Shown here: positions 8,133-17,092 of the stretch, piece by piece
Layout of the letters: each line of letters begins with the position of its first letter
How positions within the stretch are numbered: position 1 is the first letter of the stretch
DNA from: Caldilineaceae bacterium
GTDB taxonomy: Bacteria > Chloroflexota > Anaerolineae > Caldilineales > Caldilineaceae
Direction of reading: 5' to 3'
DNA length: 34,193 nucleotides
NCBI GenBank assembly: GCA_018003515.1
Contig: JAGNDO010000057.1
Location: 1 to 34,193 of the forward strand
Made by a program: the position numbers and the translations under genes
Notes under the pieces: model-generated
Told to the model about the DNA's origin: nothing
Seen by the model: the letters and a program-made list of their open reading frames with translations, nothing else
Databases searched by the model: none

Positions 8133-8924
8133 ATGAGAGTTCTGATTGACAGCCTGGGGCTACAGGCCCGCATACACAGCCAGGACGGACAGCGGCTGGC
8201 GACATTCCTGCTGGTGTTGGCGCAGATTCCCGATTGCGCGGTCCATTTCTCCCCGCCCGCGCCCCTATCCCATGATCGACTCAGGGGGTATGACGTGTTG
8301 GTGATCACGACCCGGAAAAAACAAGACAATCCCTACACCGAGGCCGAACTTGAGGCGATTCCTGCCTTTGTGCGGCGGGGTGGCGGGCTGTTACTCATGG
8401 CAAATCACGGGGATATTCCGGGGAAGCCCTATCCCAACATGACCCTCAACGACGACTTGCTTGCCCGCAAATTTGGCATCGAGATCGAAAATGCCTTTTT
8501 CGCCTCCCTGGACTGGAAAGAGTCGGTCGAAATTCCCGGCGCAGACCTGTGGTCGACGCACCCCATCATCTCTGGCGCGCAGACCGGCCAGTCGGTGCGC
8601 TCGCTGGTCACGCATAACTGTTCCAGCCTGCGAACAGGGGAAGGCGGCATCCCGCTGGCGTCCCTGCCCGGCACGGTGTGCGATTATCGTAACGGCAGCA
8701 CACGTCGGGACCGGCATTTTGCCGTGGCGGCCGACCGGGGGCGACTGACCGGCAAGGGCCGGGTGGTCGTGACCGCAGATTCGGGGTTCATCGGCTCCCA
8801 GGCCGACACCCAGCCCGGTCTCATCGCCGCCAATGCCACCACACGGCCCGGCTTGGGACTGATCGAAGCCGGCGACAACCGCTCCTTCATCCGCAACACC
8901 CTGATCTGGATCGGCACACCATGA
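8133..8924 (+). CDS. ThuA/GATase1-like domain protein
   Basis: The 263-residue protein starts at an ATG preceded by AAGGATGG. A Rossmann-like class-I glutamine amidotransferase-like layout is visible: RVLIDSLG near the N-terminus, LRGYDVLVITTRK, then ELEAIPAFVRRGGGLLLMANHGD. This last resembles the 'AI..FV..GGGLL...' segment of ThuA, DUF4350 and related GATase1-like proteins. Here the nucleophile cysteine position appears to hold MANHGD, so amidotransferase chemistry is unlikely. The C-terminal part includes GRVVVTADSGFIG and ends NTLIWIG, also typical. No signal peptide. Its stop overlaps the start of the sulfotransferase gene (ATGA at 8921-8924). Exact role unknown; a glycan- or ligand-binding function is possible. 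Confidence 0.65.
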   Translation: MRVLIDSLGLQARIHSQDGQRLATFLLVLAQIPDCAVHFSPPAPLSHDRLRGYDVLVITTRKKQDNPYTEAELEAIPAFVRRGGGLLLMANHGDIPGKPYPNMTLNDDLLARKFGIEIENAFFASLDWKESVEIPGADLWSTHPIISGAQTGQSVRSLVTHNCSSLRTGEGGIPLASLPGTVCDYRNGSTRRDRHFAVAADRGRLTGKGRVVVTADSGFIGSQADTQPGLIAANATTRPGLGLIEAGDNRSFIRNTLIWIGTP

Positions 8925-9964
8925 ACACCTCTCAAGAAGAACCCGGAGTCGGCGACTTTCACCGCAGTCGCAAGCTGGAAACCCTGCTGGGGGAGATGAA
9001 CGGCCTGCTGGCCATGTGCCAGGAGGAAATCAACCGGCAGTACACCAAGCCGCGCTTCCCACTTCTGTTGCTCATGGGCGCGCCCCACAGCGGCACAACC
9101 CTCTTCATGCAGTGGTTGGCGGAAAGCCAACAGTGGGCCTATCCCACAAATCTGATCTCCCGTTTCTATGCAGCGCCCTATCTTGGCGCACGTATCCAGC
9201 AAATTCTGATCGAAAACGACATTCACGGCGAGATTTCGGGATTCAAGAAAACTGTCCCATTCACCTCGACCCTGGGCAAGACTGAAGGGGCCTTGGCGCC
9301 GCATGAATTTTGGTACTTCTGGCGGCGTTTCTTCCCATTGCAGCCAGAGGCGGATGTGGTCTTGGCGGAGAAATTGGCCCAGGTTGACATTGTCCGGCTC
9401 AACAGGGAGATTGCGGCCCTGGAAGCGGCCCTGGAAAAACCCCTGACCTTTAAGGCCATGTTGCTGAACTGGCACATTCCGTTCCTGGATGCCGCTTTCG
9501 ACAAAGTCCTGTTCGTCAATCTCAAACGTGAACCGGCTTATGTGGTCCAATCCATGTTGGACGGGCGTCGGAAGCGCAATGGCTCGGAGGAATTCTGGTA
9601 CTCGTTCAAACCGCCCGAATACGCCTGGCTCAAAAATCTGCCGCCGGTGGAGCAGGTGGCCGGGCAGATCTACTCAATCCGCCAGGCCACCGATGCCGGC
9701 ATGGCGCAGGTTGACCCGGCACGGACACTAACCATCCACTATGAGGAATTCTGCCGGGATCCCGCCGCCACTTGGGCCGAGTTGGTTGAGAAAATGGCGG
9801 GACTGGGCTATGCAATGCAGCGCGAGTACACTGGCCCAGAGCATTTTCATGCCGCCAATACTATTCGTTCGTCTTCTGCAAGATGGGCGCAGATTCAACA
9901 GGCGCTCACGGACGTTGAGCATCTTGGGTCTCGTCCAGGTCTGCAATCTCAGCTTCGAAGGTGA
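8921..9964 (+). CDS. Sulfotransferase family protein
   Basis: The 347-residue protein has the PAPS 5'-phosphosulfate-binding loop near residues 52-60 (MGAPHSGTTLF). The 3'-phosphate-binding segment lies around 200-215 (VLFVNLKREPAYVVQSML), where an arginine and the Q/S positions fit the family. The later LTIHYEEFCRDPAATW is the usual 'YE(D/E)L..dP' region. It should transfer sulfate from PAPS to a hydroxyl or amine acceptor. In this setting the acceptor may be the exported polysaccharide or whatever the upstream enzymes build. Translation is coupled to the previous gene by a 4-base overlap and the WbqC gene follows after 6 bases. Confidence 0.88.
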   Translation: MNTSQEEPGVGDFHRSRKLETLLGEMNGLLAMCQEEINRQYTKPRFPLLLLMGAPHSGTTLFMQWLAESQQWAYPTNLISRFYAAPYLGARIQQILIENDIHGEISGFKKTVPFTSTLGKTEGALAPHEFWYFWRRFFPLQPEADVVLAEKLAQVDIVRLNREIAALEAALEKPLTFKAMLLNWHIPFLDAAFDKVLFVNLKREPAYVVQSMLDGRRKRNGSEEFWYSFKPPEYAWLKNLPPVEQVAGQIYSIRQATDAGMAQVDPARTLTIHYEEFCRDPAATWAELVEKMAGLGYAMQREYTGPEHFHAANTIRSSSARWAQIQQALTDVEHLGSRPGLQSQLRR

Positions 9965-9970
9965 CGTGCT

Positions 9971-10675
9971 ATGAAGCTTGCCATCATGCAACCTTATTTC
10001 TTTCCTTATCTCGGCTATTTCGATCTGTTGCGCCTGGCCGATGAATGGGTGGTGTTCGACACGCCGCAATATATCAGGCATGGATGGATGAACCGGAATC
10101 GAATTTTGCATCCGGTTTCAGACTGGCAATACATCATCCTGCCGCTGAAAAAGCATCGGCGCAAAACGCCCATCAATCAAATCGAGATACCGTCCGATGG
10201 GGCCTGGGGCGACTTGATTCTGAGGCAGTTGGCCCATTACCGGGCGGATGCTCCGTATTATGACGAGGTCATCGCGTTCCTCGAAGACTGTTTTGCAACC
10301 CAGGCCAGGGATCTGGCAAGCGCCAATATAGCATTTTTCAAGAAAACGGCCAGACGACTGGGGATCGAGCGCCCGATCCATGTCTACTCTGCCATGAACC
10401 TGCCGTTGCAGGATCAACCTGAAAGCCCTGGAGATTGGGCGTTGCTGATCTCGCAAGCCATGGGGGCCACGGAGTATATCAATCGTCCGGGTGGGGAAGT
10501 GTTTCTGGATGAACAGCGTTTCCGAGATTGTGGCATCAGGCTGACGATTCAATCCTATACAAGCATGGCGTACGGGTGTGGCAGTCGGTCATTCGTGCCT
10601 GATCTGTCCATCATTGACGTGATGATGTGGAATTCCCCCGAAGAGATCAAGCAGTACTTAGATACGCAGCATTGA
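9971..10675 (+). CDS. WbqC-family protein
   Basis: The 234-residue sequence is a textbook WbqC-like family protein. It begins KLAIMQPYFFPYLGYFDLL, then VVFDTPQYIRHGWMNRNRI, WQYIILPLKK, ATEYINRPGG and ends near YGCGSRSFVPDLSIIDVMMWN. Members occur in O-antigen and capsule clusters, commonly next to DegT-type sugar aminotransferases, as here. They have been proposed to help modify amino sugars, but I do not know a proven reaction. Conserved H, N and D residues in the motifs suggest an enzyme. The next gene, an aminotransferase, starts 41 bases downstream. Confidence 0.92.
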   Translation: MKLAIMQPYFFPYLGYFDLLRLADEWVVFDTPQYIRHGWMNRNRILHPVSDWQYIILPLKKHRRKTPINQIEIPSDGAWGDLILRQLAHYRADAPYYDEVIAFLEDCFATQARDLASANIAFFKKTARRLGIERPIHVYSAMNLPLQDQPESPGDWALLISQAMGATEYINRPGGEVFLDEQRFRDCGIRLTIQSYTSMAYGCGSRSFVPDLSIIDVMMWNSPEEIKQYLDTQH

Positions 10676-10716
10676 GCGAATTTATACATCGAATTTGCAC
10701 AAAAAGGATGGGTAAC

Positions 10717-11907
10717 ATGCGACGGCTGGCCGTGTTAGGTGGAGAACCCGCTTTCGAAATGCCGCTGCACGTCGGACGCCCCAACATCGGCGACCGCCAG
10801 CAGTTCATGGCATCCGTCAACCAGATCCTCGATAACCGCTGGCTGACCAACTTCGGGCCGTTTATGGTGCAATTCGAGCAGGCGTTGTGCAGCTTGCTGG
10901 GGGCCAAGCATTGCCTGGTGACCAGCAACGCCACGGTTGGGCTGGAAATCGCCGCGCACGCCCTGGGGCTGACGGGCGAAGTGATCGTGCCCGCCTTCAC
11001 CTTTGTCGCCACGGCGCACAGCCTACAGTGGCAAGGGATCACCCCCGTGTTCTGCGACATTGATCCGCGCACCCACAACATTGATCCGCGCCAAGTGGAA
11101 AAGCTGATTACTCCGCGCACAACGGGCATCCTGGGCGTACACCTGTGGGGCCGGCCGTGTGACATCGAGGCCCTACAAGAAACCGCTGACCGTAGGAATC
11201 TGAAGCTATTTTTCGACGCGGCGCACGCTTTCGGTTGCGCTCACCGAGGCCGGATGATCGGCAATTTCGGTGCGGCGGAGGTGTTCAGCTTTCACGCCAC
11301 CAAATTTTTTAATGCCTTTGAGGGCGGCGCAATCGTCACCAACGACGATGACCTGGCCCGCCGCGTCGAATCGATCCGTGATTTCGGCTTCGCTGGCTAC
11401 GATCGGGTGGTCGATGTCGGCACGAATGGCAAGATGACTGAAATCTCCGCCGCTATGGGGTTGACCAACCTGCTGTCCCTGGACGATTTCGCCCGCATCA
11501 ACCAGCGCAACTATCACCGGTACCGTCGCGAGTTAGACGCGCTGCCCGGTTTTTGTCTCATCCGGTACGACGAGCGCCAGCGGAGCAACTTCCAGTACAT
11601 GGCGGTGGAAGTGGATGCCCAGGAAACCGGCATCACGCGGGATGAGTTGATCAAGGTGTTGCATGCCGAAAACGTGCTGGCGCGGCGCTACTTCTGGCCG
11701 GGGTGCCACCGCATGGAACCGTACCGCACACTCTTCCCCCACGCCGATGAAACGCTGCCGAGAACCGAAGAGGTCGCCAGCCGTATCCTGGTGCTGCCCA
11801 CCGGCTCGGCCATCAACGAAGAGGACATCGAGACGATCTGCGACATCCTGCGTGCCGCAGTCACCAGCGCCGATGAGGTGCATCAACGTGTCACCGACCA
11901 CGGATAA
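10717..11907 (+). CDS. DegT/DnrJ/EryC1 sugar aminotransferase (VioA-like)
   Basis: Start chosen at 10717 because AAGGATGG at 10704-10711 is placed correctly; the frame is open from 10627 and another ATG lies at 10708. The 396-residue PLP enzyme of fold type I has SNATVGLEIAA, VIVPAFTFVATAHS, DIDPRTHNID, FFDAAHAFGC and SFHATKFFNAFEGGA. The lysine (about K196) is the Schiff-base residue. SFHATKxFN(A/T)FEGG is seen in VioA-type dTDP-4-keto-6-deoxyglucose aminotransferases, so a dTDP-4-amino-4,6-dideoxyhexose is a reasonable product. The specific sugar cannot be settled from sequence. No nucleotide-sugar dehydratase gene is in the window, so the substrate must be made elsewhere. Confidence 0.9.
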   Translation: MRRLAVLGGEPAFEMPLHVGRPNIGDRQQFMASVNQILDNRWLTNFGPFMVQFEQALCSLLGAKHCLVTSNATVGLEIAAHALGLTGEVIVPAFTFVATAHSLQWQGITPVFCDIDPRTHNIDPRQVEKLITPRTTGILGVHLWGRPCDIEALQETADRRNLKLFFDAAHAFGCAHRGRMIGNFGAAEVFSFHATKFFNAFEGGAIVTNDDDLARRVESIRDFGFAGYDRVVDVGTNGKMTEISAAMGLTNLLSLDDFARINQRNYHRYRRELDALPGFCLIRYDERQRSNFQYMAVEVDAQETGITRDELIKVLHAENVLARRYFWPGCHRMEPYRTLFPHADETLPRTEEVASRILVLPTGSAINEEDIETICDILRAAVTSADEVHQRVTDHG

Positions 11908-13399
11908 TCTGAAACAAAGAACGCTTTCTGGACTGTTCTGGAACCTTGGCGAAAGGGTCGGACTGCGCATCGTCCAATTCCTGCCGACCATCCTGCTGGC
12001 GCGCCTGCTGGCGCCGGAGCAGTTCGGGCTGGTGGGGATGGTGGCCCTCTTCATCGCACTGGCACAGACCTTCCTGGACAGCGGCTTCGGCGTGGCGCTG
12101 ATCCAGAAGCGGGACACGACCCACACTGACGAGTGCTCGATCTTCTATTTCAACATCCTGGTCGGCGGCGTCACCGTCCTGGTGCTGTTCTTCGCCGCAC
12201 CGCTGATCGCCGCCTTCTACAACCAGCCGCTCTTGATCCCGCTCACGCGCTGGCTCTCGCTCGACATCTTGCTCAAATCGTTTAGCCTGATCCAAACGAC
12301 TCTGCTCAGTCGGGCGCTCGATTTCAAGACGCAGATCAAAGCTAATCTGTTTGCCACCCTGTGCGCTGGTGTGGTTGGCGTGGCCGCGGCGACCTATGGA
12401 CTGGGGGTCTGGAGTCTGGTCATCCAGATCATCGTCGCCACCCTTCTGCGTACGGTCGCTCTGTGGCGGCTGAGCGACTGGCGGCCGGCGCTGCGCTTCA
12501 GCCTCGCCTCCCTGCGGGGGATGTTTGGCTTCGGCTCGCGGATGCTCGTCTCCGGTCTGTTGGCCGTATTCTTCGATAATTTCTACCAGGCCTTCATTGG
12601 CAAAATGTTCTCGGCCGCGCCGCTCGGCTACTATACTCGCGCAGCGTCCATGCGGGAGGTGGTCATTGACACAACGTCGAACACCGTGGGGCGGGTCATG
12701 TACCCGGCGCTGGCTTCCATCCAGGACGATACCGCGCGCCTGAAACGCGGCTATCGCCAGTCGGCGATGCTGTCTACCTTCATCCATTTCCCCTTGATGA
12801 TCGGTTTGGCCGTGGTGGCGCAGCCCCTCATCACGCTGCTCTTTTCCGCCCGCTGGGAGGAGAGCGTCTTGTTCTTTCAACTGATGTGCGTGGCCGGGCT
12901 GCCCTACCCGCTCAGCGTCATCAATCTCGACATCCTCAAGGTAAAGGGCCGTTCTGATCTGTTCCTCAGGCTCGAACTCATCAAGCGCAGTCTGATCGTC
13001 ATTAATGCCCTGATCGCCTATCGCTGGGGCATCAGCGCCATCCTGCTTGGTCAGGTCGGCATTTCAGGCATTGCCTACTTTCTGAACAGCTTCTACTCCG
13101 AGAGGCTGATCGCATACCCCATGAAAGCCCAAATCCTGGACGTGCTGCCTTCGTTTGTGTTTTCAGGCTTGATGGGCGGGGGCATGGTGCTTGTCAGCCT
13201 CACAATGCAATCAACCAGCGACTTCTTGCGCTTGCTTACCCTGACCGGGGTGGGGATCGGCCTCTATCTTGCCCTAAATTGGTTCTGGAAATCGGAATCC
13301 TTGTTTGGGGTGATGAGCATCATCGGGGCGTGGAAGACGCGTCTGCCGGTAAAACTCAACGGCGCGGATCCGGAAGTGCATCTCCTACCACGTAATTGA
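11888..13399 (+). CDS. Wzx-type polysaccharide flippase (MOP superfamily)
   Basis: The frame is open from 11663, overlapping the aminotransferase widely. The real start is probably GTG at 11888 with GAGGTG upstream (or ATG at 11873), giving about 503 residues. LSGLFWNLGERVGLRIVQF opens the protein, followed by LLARLLAPEQFGLVGMVALF, the characteristic start of WzxC/PST-family lipopolysaccharide exporters. Roughly 12-14 hydrophobic segments follow, including FGFGSRMLVSGLLAVFF with the MOP-type pattern, and FIGKMFSAAPLGYYTRA. It should move lipid-linked repeat units across the cytoplasmic membrane, working with the initiating transferase and the Wzy-like protein of the same run. It overlaps the upstream gene by 20 bases. 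Confidence 0.92.
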   Translation: MSPTTDNLKQRTLSGLFWNLGERVGLRIVQFLPTILLARLLAPEQFGLVGMVALFIALAQTFLDSGFGVALIQKRDTTHTDECSIFYFNILVGGVTVLVLFFAAPLIAAFYNQPLLIPLTRWLSLDILLKSFSLIQTTLLSRALDFKTQIKANLFATLCAGVVGVAAATYGLGVWSLVIQIIVATLLRTVALWRLSDWRPALRFSLASLRGMFGFGSRMLVSGLLAVFFDNFYQAFIGKMFSAAPLGYYTRAASMREVVIDTTSNTVGRVMYPALASIQDDTARLKRGYRQSAMLSTFIHFPLMIGLAVVAQPLITLLFSARWEESVLFFQLMCVAGLPYPLSVINLDILKVKGRSDLFLRLELIKRSLIVINALIAYRWGISAILLGQVGISGIAYFLNSFYSERLIAYPMKAQILDVLPSFVFSGLMGGGMVLVSLTMQSTSDFLRLLTLTGVGIGLYLALNWFWKSESLFGVMSIIGAWKTRLPVKLNGADPEVHLLPRN

Positions 13400-13410
13400 G
13401 CGGGGCGGGT

Positions 13411-14484
13411 ATGGTGCGTACTCGATGGAAGCTTTCAGGTCAGACCCTGTTTATGCTGTTGATCGGGCTAGCCATTGCCCAGTTGACGCCACGCATGATG
13501 AGCGATTACCGTTTTTTCGTTCAATATTATCCGATCTATCGCCAAGCATTCATGGATCGATCCACAGCTCCGGAATTCTGTGCAGATCCGAAGATCGCTG
13601 CATTCAGCCACAACCCTGGCCAATACACCGATGCACAAAGGTTGCTGGTGGGCAGCCTTCTGACATCGCACCACTGTATCGATTCGGCTGCGCGAATCTT
13701 ACCTGATATCTCTTCCAGCCGGACTACGTCAGAGCTTCTGGCCTATCAATGGGGATATGTGGCCTGGATGCAGGGGGACACGCTCACCGCCGTCACATTA
13801 TGGCGTCAAATACAGGATATTGATCGGGGCTTGCTTTTCCAAGCGCGCCAGATCCAGGTCGCCGATCCTGAACAGGCGCAAAAATGGTATGAAGCGGCAA
13901 TCATGACGGCCGCTTCTCCGCAAAGGCAGGCCGAGACGCTCACCGCCTATACAGAGGAAATGCGGGGCAAAATGGTTCGAGAAGATTTCAGGGGACGCTT
14001 GGTGTACTTGGAAGCCTACTTTGGCCCAGATACAGCTTTCGGTCATCGATTGGGCGGACAGGACGATCTGTGGGCGGGCAATTATCAATCCGCATTCAAA
14101 CAGATCTCTCAGGCCATCACCCTTGGGGTCGTGGACGCCGAAACCTGGTATCTGCTCGGCGATGCGGCCTGGCAACTCGACGACCTGCCGACAGCGGAGC
14201 GAGCTTTCCGGGCTGCGTTGAATGCCCCCACCCAGATCTCCTGGCGACGCCCGTGGCACCTGGACCGCTTGGCGACCTTGCTGCGGCAATCAGGCCGCCA
14301 AGCCGAAGCCCTGCCATTTCAGGAAGAAGCCGTGCGTTTGAACGACTATTACCTCTATGCGAATAACCTATCGATGCTCTATTCCGACCTGGGCCGAACA
14401 GCGGAAGCCCAAGCCCTATGCGTCAGAGCCAGAAATCTGGCCGACAGCGCGACTTCCGAGGCGCTCCCATGCGAACAACCATGA
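13411..14484 (+). CDS. TPR membrane-anchored protein
   Basis: A TTG at 13396 overlaps the previous stop, but the ATG at 13411 preceded by a G-rich stretch is preferred, giving 357 residues. One N-terminal membrane segment (LFMLLIGLAIAQL) is followed by a soluble, probably extracytoplasmic, helical region. The C-terminal half holds TPR-like repeats, for example AETWYLLGDAAWQLDDLPTAERAFRAAL and NLSMLYSDLGRTAEAQAL. Proteins of this kind are often found beside O-antigen ligase genes, as is the case here (the next gene overlaps by 16 bases), and probably scaffold or regulate polymerisation. No catalytic motif seen. Confidence 0.75.
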   Translation: MVRTRWKLSGQTLFMLLIGLAIAQLTPRMMSDYRFFVQYYPIYRQAFMDRSTAPEFCADPKIAAFSHNPGQYTDAQRLLVGSLLTSHHCIDSAARILPDISSSRTTSELLAYQWGYVAWMQGDTLTAVTLWRQIQDIDRGLLFQARQIQVADPEQAQKWYEAAIMTAASPQRQAETLTAYTEEMRGKMVREDFRGRLVYLEAYFGPDTAFGHRLGGQDDLWAGNYQSAFKQISQAITLGVVDAETWYLLGDAAWQLDDLPTAERAFRAALNAPTQISWRRPWHLDRLATLLRQSGRQAEALPFQEEAVRLNDYYLYANNLSMLYSDLGRTAEAQALCVRARNLADSATSEALPCEQP

Positions 14485-15959
14485 ACTACCCGTGGCGTCC
14501 TTCCCGCCACGACCACACACGCCCGTGGGGAGTGATGGGGGTGGTGGCCTTGGCGCTGACTGCGCTGGTTATCGGTGGGCTGATCGGCCTCCGCACTGAA
14601 ATGTCTATCTATTTGATGGGGCTGTTTGGGGTGGTGGGGTATGCGCTTCTGTGTGCATATCGCCCCTTCGTTGCCTTTCAGATTGTGGTTTTTTCAGCGC
14701 TGACCGTTTTGCTGTCGGGCCTCAAACCCGTGGGCGGCATCTCGGTCATGATCGGCTTGGGTCTGATCTTCACGGTCTTTTGGGTGGCTCGCTTCTTTCT
14801 ACGTACGACGCTTTTCACGATTACAAGAGAATATTTTCTGTTGCTTGCCCTAGTGGCCGTCATGTTGATCACTTCCTTGCTTCACGTCGGCGGCCCAGCG
14901 GGATTTTCTGCGGCATTCACCTACGTGCAACTGTTTCTGTTCTTCGTTCTTGTGGTCAACCTGACGATGACGCCATTACGCCTGCACGCACTGACCGGGG
15001 TCATCATCTTCTCCTCCACACTCTTGGCCACGCTCATCCTGCTCGATCATTTGGGCTGGCTGCCGCCAGGGTTGATCCCGGAACAGACCATGGGATTGGC
15101 CGAGGGGAGCAACATCATGGTCTCCCGCACGGCGGGGTTGTGGGGGGACGCCAATTTCACGGCGCTGCAATTGACCATCGCCCTGCCCTTCATCATGGGA
15201 TGGTGGCCGGAGGCGGGTCGAATCAGACAGGTATTACTCCTGGTCGCCAGCGGCGCAATTCTGGTTGCCTTCACCTGGACTTTTTCAATAGGCGGGCTGT
15301 TGGGGCTGTCGGTCATGTTGCTGATCAAGATGATCAACGCCCAGCGTAGGGATCGGCTCTTTGCCATCACCAGAAACGTGCTGTTGGGCATCATCGCCTT
15401 GTCTTCGTTCTCACTGATCGCCCCGAATATCTATATTGAGCGGGTAACGGTCAAGCTACAACTGATTATCAACGCGCTGACCACCCTGGATCAAGCCTCG
15501 CTGCTGACGGTTGGCACAAATCGAGGCGATACCTGGTGGGCCGCTATCCAGGCTATTGCCGCATCACCGCTGTTTGGATATGGCCCAGGCAACGCCGTAT
15601 ACGCCAATGCCACGTACAGCGTTCTGCGCATTCAAGCCTGGCTTAGCCCCCACAATATGTTCCTGGCCGTGGCCGGGGATCTGGGGCTGATCGGCTTGGC
15701 ATTGTTTGTCGCCCTATTCATCTCAGCCTTGAAGTCAGTTCGACCGCCATCCGACGCACTGGCGTCCAACCTGCAACGGGACCGCCAGGCAATCTTTATC
15801 GCCTTGTGTGGCTTTGCGGCCCAAGGCATGGCCTTGGAGATTCACAACTTGAAATTGCTATGGATTCTCATGGGCATGGCCATTGCCTATCGGCAGATGT
15901 CCGTACATTTGCCTCATCATCCCCATTTGATGATGAATTACAATCGGGGGACCCAGTGA
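14469..15959 (+). CDS. O-antigen ligase/polymerase family (Wzy/WaaL)
   Basis: ATG at 14469 has GAGG at suitable spacing; the frame is open from 14418. The 496-residue protein contains about 11-12 hydrophobic segments and a large periplasmic loop between residues about 310 and 410. That loop ends with the family pattern PLFGYGPGNAVYANATYS...SPHNMFLAVAGDLGLIGLALF. The histidine of PHN and the arginine/glycine positions correspond to those important in WaaL and Wzy. In a Wzx-containing cluster it most likely polymerises repeat units (Wzy), although ligase function cannot be excluded from sequence. Its stop overlaps the next GTG start (GTGA at 15956-15959). Confidence 0.88.
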   Translation: MRTTMNYPWRPSRHDHTRPWGVMGVVALALTALVIGGLIGLRTEMSIYLMGLFGVVGYALLCAYRPFVAFQIVVFSALTVLLSGLKPVGGISVMIGLGLIFTVFWVARFFLRTTLFTITREYFLLLALVAVMLITSLLHVGGPAGFSAAFTYVQLFLFFVLVVNLTMTPLRLHALTGVIIFSSTLLATLILLDHLGWLPPGLIPEQTMGLAEGSNIMVSRTAGLWGDANFTALQLTIALPFIMGWWPEAGRIRQVLLLVASGAILVAFTWTFSIGGLLGLSVMLLIKMINAQRRDRLFAITRNVLLGIIALSSFSLIAPNIYIERVTVKLQLIINALTTLDQASLLTVGTNRGDTWWAAIQAIAASPLFGYGPGNAVYANATYSVLRIQAWLSPHNMFLAVAGDLGLIGLALFVALFISALKSVRPPSDALASNLQRDRQAIFIALCGFAAQGMALEIHNLKLLWILMGMAIAYRQMSVHLPHHPHLMMNYNRGTQ

Positions 15960-17092
15960 ACATCGCAATTCTGGCTGACAACCTGACCTTTGGCGGCGTG
16001 AACCGCTATTGCCTGGACTTGTTCGAGGGCCTCCAGGCATTTCCCGACGTGGAAGTCTCTTTGCTTGCGTTGCCAGATCACAGCGACGGCTGGCTGCGGA
16101 AAGAGGCAGATGCCCGCAACGTACCGCTTCACGTTTTGCCCATGCGGGGTGTTTTTGACTTGCAGGTGATCCGGCAGTTGCGTCGATGGTTGATCGATCA
16201 CAGCGTGGATGTATTACACACCCAGGACTATCGCGGCAACATCATCGCCCGGCTGGCCGTGCGCGGCGGACGATTGCCAACTCGACTGGTCTGCACCATG
16301 CACGGTGCTCACTATTTCCCAGGGGCAACCACCCGCCTCCGGCTGTACTTCACCCTGAACTACCTCACCATGTTTTTGTCGGATCACATCATCGCCGTGT
16401 CCGAGGAGACCCGCAAGCCCTTAGTCCGTTGGGGGGTGAAGGCAAAAACTCAAGTGATCCACAACGGCACGCCCATCCTTTCGCCGATGAATTTGGCCCA
16501 TCGGCTGGCAAGCCGCCAAGCCCTGGATATCCCGCCCGACGCCAAGGTCATCCTCTTTTGCGGACGTCTGGCCCACCAGAAAAACCCCGACGCCTTGATC
16601 AGTGTGGCGCGCAAGGCGTTGTCAGCCAGGGCTGATGCCGTCTTCCTCGTGGTCGGCGACGGCCCATTCCTCCCCGCCATGCAGGATCAATTGCAGGATC
16701 TATCCCCCCGCGTCCGCTTTGTGGGATTCCAACGGGATGTTACGCCATTTTACACGGCAGCCGACGTCCTGTTTCTCCCCTCTCGCTATGAAGGATTGCC
16801 CATGACCCTCATCGAGGCGTTTGCGCGAGGCGTACCTGCGGTGGCCAGCACCGTGGGCGGCATCCCCGAAGTCGTCGACGACGGGGTCAATGGCTTTCTG
16901 TGCGACCCTTTGGATTTTGAACAAATGGGCGAACGGCTTCTGCAACTTCTTGACGATGACGCGTTGCGGAAGTGCTTTGGCGATCAAGCGCACCGCACGG
17001 CCGAGGAGAGCTTCTCCTTGGGGCAGATGTGCCGGGAAACCTATGGCCTGTATCGGCAATACGAAACGGGACGAAAAAATCATGCAGAGTGA
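15956..17092 (+). CDS. Family 4 glycosyltransferase
   Basis: GTG at 15956 overlaps the preceding stop. Residues from this start read NIAILADNLTFGGVNRYCLDL, the expected GT4 N-terminal donor-site strand with the GG loop; the frame upstream of 15956 is not homologous. The 378-residue GT-B enzyme shows VIHNGTPI, VILFCGRLAHQKNPDALI, VGDGPFLP, RVRFVGFQ and PSRYEGLPMTLIEAFARGVPAVAS, where the E...E (EX7E) motif lies. GIPEVVDDGVNGFLC is also typical. Retaining transferase, soluble or peripheral, using a nucleotide sugar of unknown identity. It overlaps the next gene by 11 bases. Confidence 0.93.
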   Translation: MNIAILADNLTFGGVNRYCLDLFEGLQAFPDVEVSLLALPDHSDGWLRKEADARNVPLHVLPMRGVFDLQVIRQLRRWLIDHSVDVLHTQDYRGNIIARLAVRGGRLPTRLVCTMHGAHYFPGATTRLRLYFTLNYLTMFLSDHIIAVSEETRKPLVRWGVKAKTQVIHNGTPILSPMNLAHRLASRQALDIPPDAKVILFCGRLAHQKNPDALISVARKALSARADAVFLVVGDGPFLPAMQDQLQDLSPRVRFVGFQRDVTPFYTAADVLFLPSRYEGLPMTLIEAFARGVPAVASTVGGIPEVVDDGVNGFLCDPLDFEQMGERLLQLLDDDALRKCFGDQAHRTAEESFSLGQMCRETYGLYRQYETGRKNHAE

